Shown: piece by piece, positions 15,140 through 22,632 of the stretch
Numbering within the stretch: position 1 is the first letter of the stretch
How the letters are laid out: every line of letters begins with the position of its first letter
NCBI GenBank assembly: GCA_964368875.1
Contig: CAYJDG010000024.1
Location: 1-33,142 of the forward strand
DNA length: 33,142 nucleotides
Direction: 5' to 3'
DNA from: CAYJDG01 sp964368875
Lineage (GTDB): Bacteria; Pseudomonadota; Alphaproteobacteria; Micavibrionales; Micavibrionaceae
The notes under the pieces: generated by a model
Seen by the model: only the letters and a program-made list of their open reading frames with translations
The model's database searches: none
Told to the model about the DNA's origin: nothing
Made by a program: the position numbers and the translations under genes

Positions 15140-15613
15140 CTAGCGTCCGCTATTCGCGCCGCCGGCAGTTTCAGCCGCGTTACCTTCCTGCTTGTTGAAC
15201 TTGCCGAGGTTGCCCAGCAACTGCTGCATAAAGGTAAAGTCATTGCCTGTGGTTGCCGTTTTACGCTGCGTGATCGGAATATCTTCCCGGCCATCTTTAC
15301 GCTCTACGATTTTATCAACGAGGCCATCGGGCGCAAAGGTTACGACGACGATGCGCTCTTCGGTCACTTTCGCATCCATGATGCCACTCTTCGATGTTTT
15401 CTGGCCCATGTAGTACCAGGTGTTATCGTCGAACGGCGCAACCGTTGTAGGTGATCCGATCTTGCGGATGACTTCATCGCGTCCATCGACGCCCGGCTGT
15501 ACCTCTTTCATCTGATAATCGTCCAGCATATTGCCCCGGTTCGCCGTGGTCGGCGTACAGGCGCTTAGGGACAGGAGGGCGGTCAAAGTCAGGATGGCAA
15601 TTTTCATGGCCAT
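15140..15613 (-). CDS. bamE: Outer membrane assembly lipoprotein BamE (SmpA/OmlA)
   Basis: BamE is an accessory lipoprotein of the BAM complex that inserts outer membrane beta-barrels. The signal peptide MAMKIAILTLTALLSLSAC ends in a lipobox with Cys19. The SmpA/OmlA domain follows (about 35-115), with VQPGVDGRDEVIRKIGSPT and WYYMGQKTSKSG, both typical. The C-terminus is a low-complexity Asn/Gly/Ala tail. An in-frame ATG at 15607 gives a start two residues shorter. It is divergent from the Fur-family gene and abuts the RNA methyltransferase gene at the 3' end. Confidence 0.9.
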   Translation of the reverse strand: MAMKIAILTLTALLSLSACTPTTANRGNMLDDYQMKEVQPGVDGRDEVIRKIGSPTTVAPFDDNTWYYMGQKTSKSGIMDAKVTEERIVVVTFAPDGLVDKIVERKDGREDIPITQRKTATTGNDFTFMQQLLGNLGKFNKQEGNAAETAGGANSGR

Positions 15614-15710
15614 AATAGGTAAGAGGAAATGTCCTGAAAGGCAAGACAGTCTGTAAATTTATGAAAATAAACGCTTGGGAAAGCCCTCGATTTCTTTCCT
15701 TTTGTGTGTG

Positions 15711-15739
15711 GTCCTGCTAAATGACTGCCTATGCAGGAC
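15711..15739. promoter_or_regulatory. Inverted repeat over the Fur-family start codon
   Basis: GTCCTGC (15711-15717) and GCAGGAC (15733-15739) are perfect 7-bp arms 15 bases apart, enclosing the ATG at 15731. It could be an autoregulatory operator or an mRNA hairpin limiting initiation; there is no clear ribosome site before this ATG. It does not resemble a classical Zur box. Confidence 0.4.
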
Positions 15740-16159
15740 AAATCAGGCAAAGCGCAGTTGGAACAGCACGGGCTCCGCGTCACGGAACCGCGCCTTGCCG
15801 TGCTGAAAATACTGCAAAAGGAAGGCCGTCCCCTCAAGGCCTATGATGTACTAGAAAAACTCTCGACTCCGGGTCATGAGGTCAAGCCGCCTACAGTCTA
15901 CCGCGCGCTTGAAGCCCTTGAGGAGGCCGGTCTGGTGCATCGCCTTGAGAGCATGAACGCGTATGTTTATTGTCACGAACATGCGCATGGTCACGATCAT
16001 GAAGTGGTATTCGCGATCTGTGACACCTGTGAAAAAGTAACCGAGATCGATCAGGATATGGAAGCTGAGCTAAATCCCGCATTGAAGAAGAGCGGTTTTG
16101 TGCCCAGCAAGCGTGTCTTTGAAATTCATGGTGCCTGTTCAGATTGTAAGGAAGATTAA
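15731..16159 (+). CDS. Fur-family metalloregulator, Zur-like
   Basis: This protein of 142 aa has an N-terminal winged helix (LRVTEPRLAVLKIL, PPTVYRALEALEEAGLVHRL) and a C-terminal metal-binding dimer domain. Cys97/Cys100 (CDTC) and Cys136/Cys139 (CSDC) form the structural zinc site; Cys81 and the His-rich CHEHAHGHDHE are the likely sensing site. VHRLESMNAYVYC is the Zur-type pattern rather than Fur, so it probably represses zinc uptake genes when zinc is sufficient. Fur itself or another member remains possible. It begins divergently from bamE and is followed 4 bases later by the cytochrome chaperone gene. Confidence 0.85.
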   Translation: MQDKSGKAQLEQHGLRVTEPRLAVLKILQKEGRPLKAYDVLEKLSTPGHEVKPPTVYRALEALEEAGLVHRLESMNAYVYCHEHAHGHDHEVVFAICDTCEKVTEIDQDMEAELNPALKKSGFVPSKRVFEIHGACSDCKED

Positions 16160-16163
16160 GCAA

Positions 16164-16748
16164 ATGTATTTCCCGCCCATCACGCCCGCAGGCCGCGCGC
16201 GCCAGAAACTAGCCCGGACACTTTATGCCCAATGTGTAGATCAGGCGCGCGTACCCGAATTTTACATCCACATGGACGTGCCCGATACCTTCAATGGCCG
16301 CTTCGAATTAACGGCGCTGCATACAGGCATGGTGGTTGCACGGCTTGCCGATCCAGCCATGGGCAAAGAAAGCGAGAAACTGGCGCAGGCCCTGTTTGAC
16401 GATATGTTCATCAATATGGACCGCACCATCCGCGAAATCGGTGTCGGCGATCTGTCAGTGCCTAAGCACATTAAGCGTATGATGAAAGCCCTCAAAGGCC
16501 GTGCGCTGACTTACACCGAGGCGATTGCTGCGGGTTCTGCCGAATTGCAGGAGGCTCTGGCCCGCAATCTGTATGGTACTATCGAGCGTCCGCCTGCGGA
16601 TGTACTCGCCGCCGCCGCCGACTATGTCATCAATCTGCAGTCGCAACTGGCAGCGCAGGATTATGCTGGCTTCAGTGCCGGACGCATTACATTTCCACAA
16701 CCCACATTCAGGAGAGCCGCTCATGGCGAAGAAAGCAAAGCGGCTTGA
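16164..16748 (+). CDS. Ubiquinol-cytochrome c chaperone family protein (Cbp3-like)
   Basis: The protein matches the Cbp3/UQCC1 family (assembly of the cytochrome bc1 complex) by the patterns ARTLYAQCVDQARVPEFY, the DTFNGRFELTALH block, LFDDMFINMDRTIREIGVGD and VPKHIKRMMKALKGR. From ATG 16164 it has 194 aa, the usual bacterial length. It starts 4 bases after the Fur-family stop and overlaps the next gene (yceD) by 26 bases. The pairing with DUF177 is common in alphaproteobacteria. Confidence 0.9.
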   Translation: MYFPPITPAGRARQKLARTLYAQCVDQARVPEFYIHMDVPDTFNGRFELTALHTGMVVARLADPAMGKESEKLAQALFDDMFINMDRTIREIGVGDLSVPKHIKRMMKALKGRALTYTEAIAAGSAELQEALARNLYGTIERPPADVLAAAADYVINLQSQLAAQDYAGFSAGRITFPQPTFRRAAHGEESKAA

Positions 16749-17310
16749 TCGCGAATGGTCGGTCCCGGTCGCGGTCGATGAAATTCCGGCGCAGGGCAAA
16801 TCATTCGAAATAACTCCCGCTGATGATGAGAAGAAAGCCATCGCCAAGCGCCTTGGCCTTGTATCTCTCGACGGGCTGAAGGCCAAGGTCGAGGTCATGC
16901 GCGAAAGCGGCCATGTCGTGCAGGTCAAAGGCGCACTCTCTGCAGCTGTTACCCAAAGCTGTATTGTTTCGCTGGAGCCTGTTACATCGGAAATCGAAGA
17001 TGTCTTTGAAGCGTGGTATGCCGACCATGAGCAGGCGCTGTCGTTCAAACGTGCGCAGCACGAAGCTTTGAACAAGAAAGAGCTGGCTGACCTGCCGATG
17101 CTGGAAGAGAACGAAGATCCCGAGCCGATTGAGAACGGTCATATCGATATTGGTGAACTGGTGACTCAATACCTGTCATTGTCGATCAATCCTTATCCAC
17201 AAAAGGAAGGGACCGAGTACGCCAATAAAGAGCAGGAGCAGAAAGAGAGCCCGGACAAATTGCGCCCTAATCCGTTTGCCGCGCTCAAAAACTGGCGGCC
17301 TCAGGACTAG
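16723..17310 (+). CDS. yceD: DUF177 (YceD) family protein
   Basis: YceD proteins are linked by gene order and studies in plants and bacteria to 23S rRNA and large-subunit assembly; they usually lie directly before rpmF. The DUF177 core is visible as VVQVKGALSAAVTQSCIVSL followed by the acidic stretch EPVTSEIEDVFEAWY and IDIGELVTQYLSLSINPYP. The length is 195 aa. ATG 16723 has AGGAG 8 bases upstream and lies inside the end of the chaperone gene. Unusually, rpmF does not follow directly: an antisense gene at 17307-17822 separates them. The stops of that gene and this one overlap by 4 bases. Confidence 0.9.
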   Translation: MAKKAKRLDREWSVPVAVDEIPAQGKSFEITPADDEKKAIAKRLGLVSLDGLKAKVEVMRESGHVVQVKGALSAAVTQSCIVSLEPVTSEIEDVFEAWYADHEQALSFKRAQHEALNKKELADLPMLEENEDPEPIENGHIDIGELVTQYLSLSINPYPQKEGTEYANKEQEQKESPDKLRPNPFAALKNWRPQD

Positions 17311-17822
17311 CCCAGCGTTTTCACGCCGAAATCGAAATTCACCGCTTGTTTGATATACAGGGGCTCGATCTTGTCGGCGCCGCTCAGAATTTGATCGGCG
17401 ATTATTGGCGTGATCACGATACCCACAGGTACTCCGCCTGCGAGCGTTGCGCGTGTTCCGACTTCGGCCGGTTTGTTATTGATCGTCGCATTGACGCCGG
17501 CTCTTCCGGTATTGATTTGTGTCCCATCGGCCAGAAGAATTTGATGGGCTGGCGTATCGCCCATTCTTTCCCAGCCGTGATCCTGAACTTCGACTTTGGT
17601 GAAGCCGCCTTTGTCATCACCTTTATAGACGCTGACCGTATTGCTCTGATGGTCCAGGGCGATGATGTATTTGTTGCCGGACGCGTCCGTGATCAGATCA
17701 TAGCCGACACGGGCATTGGCCTGGGCAAGGCCTGGGGAGGTCGACGGCAGGGCGGTGCCGCTTGCGGCCCTTTTAAAAGCCGAGTCGGGATCCACGTTGG
17801 TCTGAATTCCGTCGTTACCCAT
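17307..17822 (-). CDS. Orphan protein antisense between yceD and rpmF, 171 aa
   Basis: I do not recognise this protein. It has no signal peptide or membrane helix. The N-terminal third is Ser/Pro/Ala-rich. A beta-rich pattern follows: YDLITDASGNKYIIALDHQS, VSVYKGDDKGGFTKVEVQDH, GWERM, then repeated short strands ending ADKIEPLYIKQAVNFDFGVK. The start is ATG 17822; an in-frame GTG at 17834 is possible. The base use looks like its neighbours, so I see no sign of recent transfer. It splits a gene pair that is normally contiguous. Confidence 0.7.
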   Translation of the reverse strand: MGNDGIQTNVDPDSAFKRAASGTALPSTSPGLAQANARVGYDLITDASGNKYIIALDHQSNTVSVYKGDDKGGFTKVEVQDHGWERMGDTPAHQILLADGTQINTGRAGVNATINNKPAEVGTRATLAGGVPVGIVITPIIADQILSGADKIEPLYIKQAVNFDFGVKTLG

Positions 17823-17930
17823 GTCACACCCCACTTTTTTTAAAAGATGAGGTTATTCTGCCTGTAAAAGTCTAATGGACCGTTAATTACGGAAAATATG
17901 AGGCTTAGGCAGGTTAAATCCCTAATTTCC

Positions 17931-17959
17931 TTGCAAGGGGAGGTCAATTGGGCTAGAAA
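17931..17959 (+). promoter_or_regulatory. Possible rpmF promoter
   Basis: TTGCAA (17931-17936) and TAGAAA (17954-17959) are 17 bases apart, each a 4-of-6 match to the sigma-70 consensus. It would provide rpmF with the separate promoter it needs because an antisense gene separates it from yceD. Weak evidence. Confidence 0.35.
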
Positions 17960-18007
17960 CCGGACCTTAAACGTAACCAAGATTCTAGCTAAGACAGGAA
18001 GAACGCC

Positions 18008-18187
18008 ATGGCCGTTCCAAAGAAAAAGACCTCCAAATCCAAGCGCAACATGCGCCGTTCTCACCATGCGCTGAAGACGTTCAACTGGACTGAAGACAAA
18101 GAGTCCGGCGAAGCCGTACGTCCTCACCACATCAACCTGAAGACCGGTACCTACAAAGGCCGTCAGGTTCTCGATATTAAAGAATAA
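18008..18187 (+). CDS. rpmF: Ribosomal protein bL32
   Basis: This small basic protein of 59 aa has the unmistakable bL32 N-terminus MAVPKKKTSKSKRNMRRSHH and ends LKTGTYKGRQVLDIKE. No zinc-binding cysteine pair is present, so it is the Cys-minus (C-) form. ATG 18008 has AGGAAG about 7 bases upstream. plsX follows, as is usual for rpmF-plsX-fabH. Confidence 0.96.
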   Translation: MAVPKKKTSKSKRNMRRSHHALKTFNWTEDKESGEAVRPHHINLKTGTYKGRQVLDIKE

Positions 18188-18198
18188 TATACGGGATA

Positions 18199-18225
18199 AC
18201 AGGCCGCTTTTTTAAAGTGGCCTGT
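18199..18225 (+). terminator. Hairpin between rpmF and plsX
   Basis: ACAGGCCGC (18199-18207) pairs with GTGGCCTGT (18217-18225), 9 bp with one G-U, across a T-rich loop. It is followed by CCTATTT rather than a clean T-run. It could be a partial terminator that lowers plsX transcription relative to rpmF. Confidence 0.45.
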
Positions 18226-18284
18226 CCTATTTCAGCCTGCACTGAATTATCATCACCCCTTGCAGTCCACACCCACGAAAGCGA

Positions 18285-19358
18285 TTGTTTTTGTCTGGAA
18301 GTCTGACCATTGCACTGGATGTCATGGGCGGCGATCACGGCCCTGATGCCGTTATCCCCGGCGCGGCGCTTGCTTTGCAGGAACGTCCCCAACTTCGCTA
18401 TCTCCTGTTCGGAGATCAGAAGAAGATCGCGCCGCTGCTTGAACGCTATCCTGCGCTGAAGCCCGTCTCTGAAATCTGCCACACCGATAAATCTATTCCT
18501 CCCGAAGAGAAAGTTGCTCAGGCATTGCGCTCGGGTCGCGATAGCTCAATGCGATTGGCCATCAATGCAGTCTCAGAAGGCCGCGCTGATTGCATTGTCT
18601 CCGGCGGTAATACCGGCGCCCTGATGGCCATGGCGAAAATGGTTTTGAAATGTCTTCCCGGCATTCAGCGTCCGGCCATCGCCAGCGTCTTCCCGACCAT
18701 GAAGGGCGAGACCACCGTTCTCGATCTGGGCGCGAACATCGAATGCGATGCCGAATTGCTGGTGCAATTTGCCGTTCTTGGCACGGTATATTCCCGCGTC
18801 GTGCGTGGGCGTGATGTTCCGACAGTCGGCATCCTCAATGTCGGCTCCGAAGAAATGAAGGGCCATGACGAGCTGCGCACTGCTGCAAGTATTCTTCAGC
18901 AGATCAAGTTTCCCGGTAAATACACAGGCTTCGTCGAAGGTAACGATATTCCCGCAGGCACGGTCGATGTGATCGTTACGGATGGGTTTACTGGTAATGT
19001 GGCGCTCAAGGTTGCCGAAGGTGTCGGCAAGCTTACGTCACAAATGCTCAAGGATGCTTTGAAAGGTTCGCCGCTCTCGATGATCGGTGCCTTGCTTGCC
19101 TCCGGTGCCCTGAAGGGCCTCAAGAAACGCATGGATCCGCGCCTCTACAATGGCGGCATGTTCCTCGGCCTGAACGGCATCTGCGTTAAAAGCCATGGCA
19201 GCATGGATGAGGTTGGTTTTGCCAGCGCCATCAAGGTTGCTGCTGATCTGGTTGCCTCCGGATTCAATGCCCGCGTCGCGCAGGAGATCCAGCAGGTTAT
19301 GTCTCAGGAATCTTTCATTACGCCGGCTGCGGCTGGCGATGTGCTGAAGGCCTCTTAA
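18285..19358 (+). CDS. plsX: Phosphate acyltransferase PlsX
   Basis: PlsX makes acyl-phosphate from acyl-ACP for phospholipid synthesis at the inner face of the membrane. Motifs include LDVMGGDHGPDAVIPGA near the N-terminus, SGGNTGALMA, LDLGANIECDAELLVQFA and VTDGFTGNVALKVAEG. The length is about 357 aa. No ATG exists between the in-frame stop at 18243 and the LDVMGGD motif, so the start must be non-ATG: TTG 18285 or TTG 18291 are the candidates. fabH begins 1 base after the stop. Confidence 0.95.
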   Translation: MFLSGSLTIALDVMGGDHGPDAVIPGAALALQERPQLRYLLFGDQKKIAPLLERYPALKPVSEICHTDKSIPPEEKVAQALRSGRDSSMRLAINAVSEGRADCIVSGGNTGALMAMAKMVLKCLPGIQRPAIASVFPTMKGETTVLDLGANIECDAELLVQFAVLGTVYSRVVRGRDVPTVGILNVGSEEMKGHDELRTAASILQQIKFPGKYTGFVEGNDIPAGTVDVIVTDGFTGNVALKVAEGVGKLTSQMLKDALKGSPLSMIGALLASGALKGLKKRMDPRLYNGGMFLGLNGICVKSHGSMDEVGFASAIKVAADLVASGFNARVAQEIQQVMSQESFITPAAAGDVLKAS

Positions 19359-19359
19359 A

Positions 19360-20331
19360 ATGATCCGTGCTGTCATCCGTTCCACGGGCTCCTATCTGCC
19401 TGAGCGCATCGTCACCAACGCCGACATGGAAAAGCTGGTTGATACGACCGATGAGTGGATCGTCCAGCGCACCGGCATCAAACAACGCCACATCGCCGCC
19501 GAAAACGAAACCACTGCCGATATGGCGATTGCCGCTGCGCGCAAGGCGCTGGCTGCGTCCGGCCTCCAGCCTTCCGAAATCGATGGCGTGATTGTTGCCA
19601 CCACCACGCCCGACCAGACATTCCCCTCTGTCGCGGTGAAGGTTCAGGCTGCGCTCGGCCTCCCTAAGGGGCTGGCTTTCGACGTACAGGCTGTCTGCAC
19701 CGGGTTCGTCTACGCGCTGACCGTCGCCAATAACTTTATCCAGCTCGGCCAGACCAAACGGATGCTGGTTATTGGTGCTGAAAAAATGTCCTCGATCGTG
19801 AACTGGGACGACCGCACCACCTGCGTCATCTTCGCTGACGGGGCAGGGGCGATTGTGCTGGAAGCGCAGGAAGGTACGGGCGGTTTTGAAGATCGCGGTG
19901 TTCTCTCCACCCATCTGTATGCTGATGGCGAACAGCGCGGCATTCTCTATACGGATGGCGGCCCGTCCTCGACCGGAACCTCCGGCCATATCGTCATGCA
20001 TGGCAAGGAAGTCTTCAAGTTTGCTGTGAACCATATGGCGCATATCGTTGAAGAAGTTCTGACTAAGAACGGTATCACGGCCGATAAAATTGACTGGCTG
20101 GTGCCGCATCAGGCCAATGTCCGCATCATCGCAGCCACGGCAGATAAGCTTGGCATGAGCATGGACAGTGTTGTGCTCACGGTTCAGGATCACGGCAATA
20201 CCTCTGCGGCTTCGATCCCTCTGGCGCTTGATACAGCGGTCCGGGATGGGCGGATCAAGCCGGGACAGGTTATAATGTTTGAGGCTCTGGGCGGCGGTTT
20301 GACCTGGGGCGGAGCACTGGTCAGGTTCTAG
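19360..20331 (+). CDS. fabH: 3-oxoacyl-ACP synthase III
   Basis: FabH condenses acetyl-CoA with malonyl-ACP to start fatty acid synthesis. The catalytic triad is in place: Cys113 (AVCTGF), His250 (VPHQAN) and Asn280 (HGNTSAAS). The N-terminal DEWIVQRTGIKQR and the C-terminal ALGGGLTWGGALVRF are family signatures. The length of 323 aa is standard. The single-base gap after plsX indicates co-translation. The downstream neighbour is an orphan with its own promoter rather than ihfA directly. Confidence 0.97.
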   Translation: MIRAVIRSTGSYLPERIVTNADMEKLVDTTDEWIVQRTGIKQRHIAAENETTADMAIAAARKALAASGLQPSEIDGVIVATTTPDQTFPSVAVKVQAALGLPKGLAFDVQAVCTGFVYALTVANNFIQLGQTKRMLVIGAEKMSSIVNWDDRTTCVIFADGAGAIVLEAQEGTGGFEDRGVLSTHLYADGEQRGILYTDGGPSSTGTSGHIVMHGKEVFKFAVNHMAHIVEEVLTKNGITADKIDWLVPHQANVRIIAATADKLGMSMDSVVLTVQDHGNTSAASIPLALDTAVRDGRIKPGQVIMFEALGGGLTWGGALVRF

Positions 20332-20344
20332 AATACGCTTTTAG

Positions 20345-20372
20345 TTGACAGTTGCCATAATTATTTTATATG
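20345..20372 (+). promoter_or_regulatory. Promoter of the orphan at 20404
   Basis: TTGACA (20345-20350) and TATATG (20367-20372) are 16 bases apart. The -35 is perfect and the -10 has 4 of 6. It lies in the gap after fabH and supports independent transcription of the next gene. Confidence 0.6.
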
Positions 20373-20403
20373 GTCTCTCAAAATTAAAATGAGGGTAGTA
20401 CCA

Positions 20404-21060
20404 ATGACTGTTTACAATCAAGATTCTTGGATCGCAAAACGCGCCGATCTTAAAGCCGAATTGGCCGGGCTAGCTTTTCGTCTCTACCGTCATGAGCAAC
20501 CGGAGGGGCCGCGTGCAGACGACCAGACTCTCATCCGTGGCCGGTATATTCAGTCTTATCTCTCTGCCTGTGATGGCAACACGCTGCGCTTGGAAACATT
20601 CCTGAGCGATGCCTACAATCCATCTATGGATGAAATAGGCAGCGCCATTGATGGTATTCAGGATTGCGCCATGCATACTGTCATTGCCGGGGGCGATCTC
20701 ACTAAAGTCATGCGCGTAGCTGGCGACTCTCAATTGCTTGAGAAGGCGACCAATCTCTCGCTGGGTGCTCTAAGCCGGGGGCTGTGTCAGGCATTCGATA
20801 CATTGGGCGGTGGTCAGGTGATCCTCCCAGCTCAAGCAGAAAAAATCCTGAGCACGGGTGATTTCCTGCGTCAGCAATATCCGTACATCCATGGTGTGCT
20901 TGGCCAAACTTGGATTGGGGCCGCGCTCGGGTCCACGCTCAAGCAGGTTGATAAAGTTGCCGCAGTGCTCACAAGCTGGCCGGATAACGACCGTAAGGCC
21001 AGATGTGCCACGCTGGTGACCAAGCTTCAAAGAATAGGCGATTCGGTCCGCCCTGCTTGA
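20404..21060 (+). CDS. Orphan protein between fabH and ihfA, 218 aa
   Basis: I do not recognise this protein. It is soluble and mostly helical by pattern, with no signal peptide. N-terminal residues include SWIAKRADLKAELAGLAFRL, and the middle has DEIGSAIDGIQDCAMHTVIA. Later segments are SLGALSRGLCQAFDTLGGGQ and WIGAALGSTLKQVDKVAAVL. The start at ATG 20404 has GAGGGT about 7-8 bases upstream; an ATG at 20389 gives five more residues. It has its own promoter. It interrupts the fabH-ihfA adjacency usual in this class. Confidence 0.75.
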   Translation: MTVYNQDSWIAKRADLKAELAGLAFRLYRHEQPEGPRADDQTLIRGRYIQSYLSACDGNTLRLETFLSDAYNPSMDEIGSAIDGIQDCAMHTVIAGGDLTKVMRVAGDSQLLEKATNLSLGALSRGLCQAFDTLGGGQVILPAQAEKILSTGDFLRQQYPYIHGVLGQTWIGAALGSTLKQVDKVAAVLTSWPDNDRKARCATLVTKLQRIGDSVRPA

Positions 21061-21196
21061 ACAACGCCCTCTATAGCCTTGAATTGAATCGCTTTTTCGC
21101 GGATTCCGGGCCTTCCCAAAGATTGACGGGAGGGCCGGGAGCGGTTAGGCTTATCGTATTCACAAACAAAAATTTTCCGGGCTCCCAGGGGGAACG

Positions 21197-21520
21197 ATGA
21201 GTAACAACCGCACCATTACCCGCGCAGATCTTGCAGAAAAGATTTATCAGCGCATTGGTCTTTCCCGCAATGAATCAGCTGCACTGGTCGAGACCGTTCT
21301 CGATGAAATCGCCCACACGCTGATCAAGGGCGATACCGTCAAGATTTCCTCCTTCGGCTCGTTCAGCATCCGTCAGAAGGGTGAGCGCGTTGGCCGCAAT
21401 CCTAAGACTGGTGTCGAAGTACCGATTACGCCGCGCAAGGTTCTCGTCTTCCGTGCCTCGCATGTTCTCAAAGACCGCATGAACGGCATCACCCCGACCA
21501 CAACTGATGACGACGAGTAA
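21197..21520 (+). CDS. ihfA: Integration host factor alpha subunit
   Basis: IHF alpha forms a DNA-bending heterodimer with IHF beta. The HU/IHF fold is clear: an N-terminal helical part (TRADLAEKIYQRIGLSRNES), then GDTVKISSFGSFSIRQK and the beta-arm with Pro69 in GRNPKTG that intercalates DNA. The C-terminal helix reads FRASHVLKDRMN. The length of 107 aa is typical for the alpha chain. The ATG at 21197 follows CAGGGGGAAC. The MerR-type gene starts 4 bases after the stop, a pairing commonly seen in alphaproteobacteria. Confidence 0.95.
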   Translation: MSNNRTITRADLAEKIYQRIGLSRNESAALVETVLDEIAHTLIKGDTVKISSFGSFSIRQKGERVGRNPKTGVEVPITPRKVLVFRASHVLKDRMNGITPTTTDDDE

Positions 21521-21524
21521 AATC

Positions 21525-22058
21525 ATGAGCACAGCCCAAAAATCAGAATCCGCGTTCCGCACCATCAGCGAAGTTGCCGAAGACCTCAACGTCCAGCAGC
21601 ATGTGCTGCGTTTTTGGGAAACCAAATTCGGCCAGATCAAACCCCTCAAGCGTGGCGGTGGTCGCCGTTATTACCGTCCGGAAGACGTCGCGCTGCTGAA
21701 GAAAATCTATTCGCTGCTCTATGTCGAAGGCTACACCATCAAAGGTGTTCAAAAGCTTCTCAAGGGCGTTTCAAAAACTCAGGTCCTCGAAGAGCAAAAG
21801 GCCGAAGCGCAATCCGCTCAGGCCTTTGGTGCCAATCTGCCGCAAGTGCAGGGGCCCGATGTCGCTGCTGTCCTCGAGATTCCGTCGTCACTGGAATTTG
21901 CCGATGGCAACCCGGTTCAGCAACCAGATGCTCCGGCACTCAGTGCTCAGCAACGTGCTGCTCTCGAGAGCGTTCTCGGCGAACTCGTCGATATGCGCAA
22001 TCAACTCCGCCAGTTAACTGGTGCGGTTGATGAAGAGCAACAAAGCAACGCTGCTTAA
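21525..22058 (+). CDS. MerR-family transcriptional regulator
   Basis: This protein of 177 aa has an N-terminal MerR winged helix (about residues 10-80): FRTISEVAEDLNVQQHVLRF, then WETKF and KRGGGRRYYRPEDVALLKKI. The next stretch, VEGYTIKGVQKLLK, completes the domain. The rest is low-complexity Ala/Gln/Glu sequence ending in a helix ALESVLGELVDMRNQLRQL that may dimerise. No metal-binding cysteines are present, so this is the non-metal class usually found after ihfA; its target is not known to me. Its stop directly abuts the stop of the next gene on the other strand. Confidence 0.92.
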   Translation: MSTAQKSESAFRTISEVAEDLNVQQHVLRFWETKFGQIKPLKRGGGRRYYRPEDVALLKKIYSLLYVEGYTIKGVQKLLKGVSKTQVLEEQKAEAQSAQAFGANLPQVQGPDVAAVLEIPSSLEFADGNPVQQPDAPALSAQQRAALESVLGELVDMRNQLRQLTGAVDEEQQSNAA

Positions 22059-22562
22059 TCAATGAAGAATATAGTCTGTCGCCGGGCCGCCTGACTTCAG
22101 GGGCGTGATAAGTGCATTGTCGAATTTCGTCCTGCATGCGGCGGGTAGCAGGCATCTGAAAACACCCGCGACGTCATTCCACAATTCAGTCTGGGTCAAA
22201 GTCTGTGCATCTGTGTCTGCGTGGTGCACTCCGTCGCTGGATTCACAAATTTCAGTGCGCTCAACCACGAATTTATGAGTCTCAACCAGTTGGCCCTCAA
22301 CCGACCAGTCGACACGGCACAGACGTTCTTCGCCCGGCTCAAGGTCTTCACTTAATGTTGAATTGATGGTCATGCCGACGGTGCCGTCTTCTCCGGTCGT
22401 GGTCTGAAACTCCAGACCGTGCGGCCTGCCATACCCCTGAAGGGCGACATCGGCTGCAAAAGCGAGCAGCATGAAATCGAGAAGGGCGGTTTGCGCCGGG
22501 CTGTTGGGATCAAATGACGGTGAGGCCTGACCATGGGCCAGTCTCCCAAATTTATGACGCAA
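22059..22562 (-). CDS. Orphan protein antisense after the MerR-type gene, 167 aa
   Basis: I do not recognise this protein. It appears soluble, with a hydrophobic helix TALLDFMLLAFAADVAL at about residues 25-41. A beta-rich region follows (VGMTINSTLS, RLCRVDWSVEGQLVETHKFV, VERTEICES), and the C-terminal helix region has WNDVAGVFRCLLPAACRTKF. No ATG is available at the N-terminus; TTG 22562 with TAGGGT six bases upstream is the best start. The base composition resembles the neighbours. The 3' ends of this gene and the MerR-type gene touch exactly. Confidence 0.65.
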   Translation of the reverse strand: MRHKFGRLAHGQASPSFDPNSPAQTALLDFMLLAFAADVALQGYGRPHGLEFQTTTGEDGTVGMTINSTLSEDLEPGEERLCRVDWSVEGQLVETHKFVVERTEICESSDGVHHADTDAQTLTQTELWNDVAGVFRCLLPAACRTKFDNALITPLKSGGPATDYILH

Positions 22563-22632
22563 AATTTCACCCTACTGTTTTTATTTATTATTAGAATTTT
22601 CCTATATATGGGGTCTCCGGGTCAATGTTTTT

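Noticed and set aside
16098..16163. Longer N-terminus of the Cbp3-like protein
   Set aside because: The extension lies inside the Fur-family coding sequence and is not family-like; ATG 16164 begins MYFPPITPAGRARQ directly after the upstream stop.
19318..20193. 291-aa open frame antisense to fabH
   Set aside because: fabH has its complete catalytic triad on the other strand; the antisense frame is a shadow.
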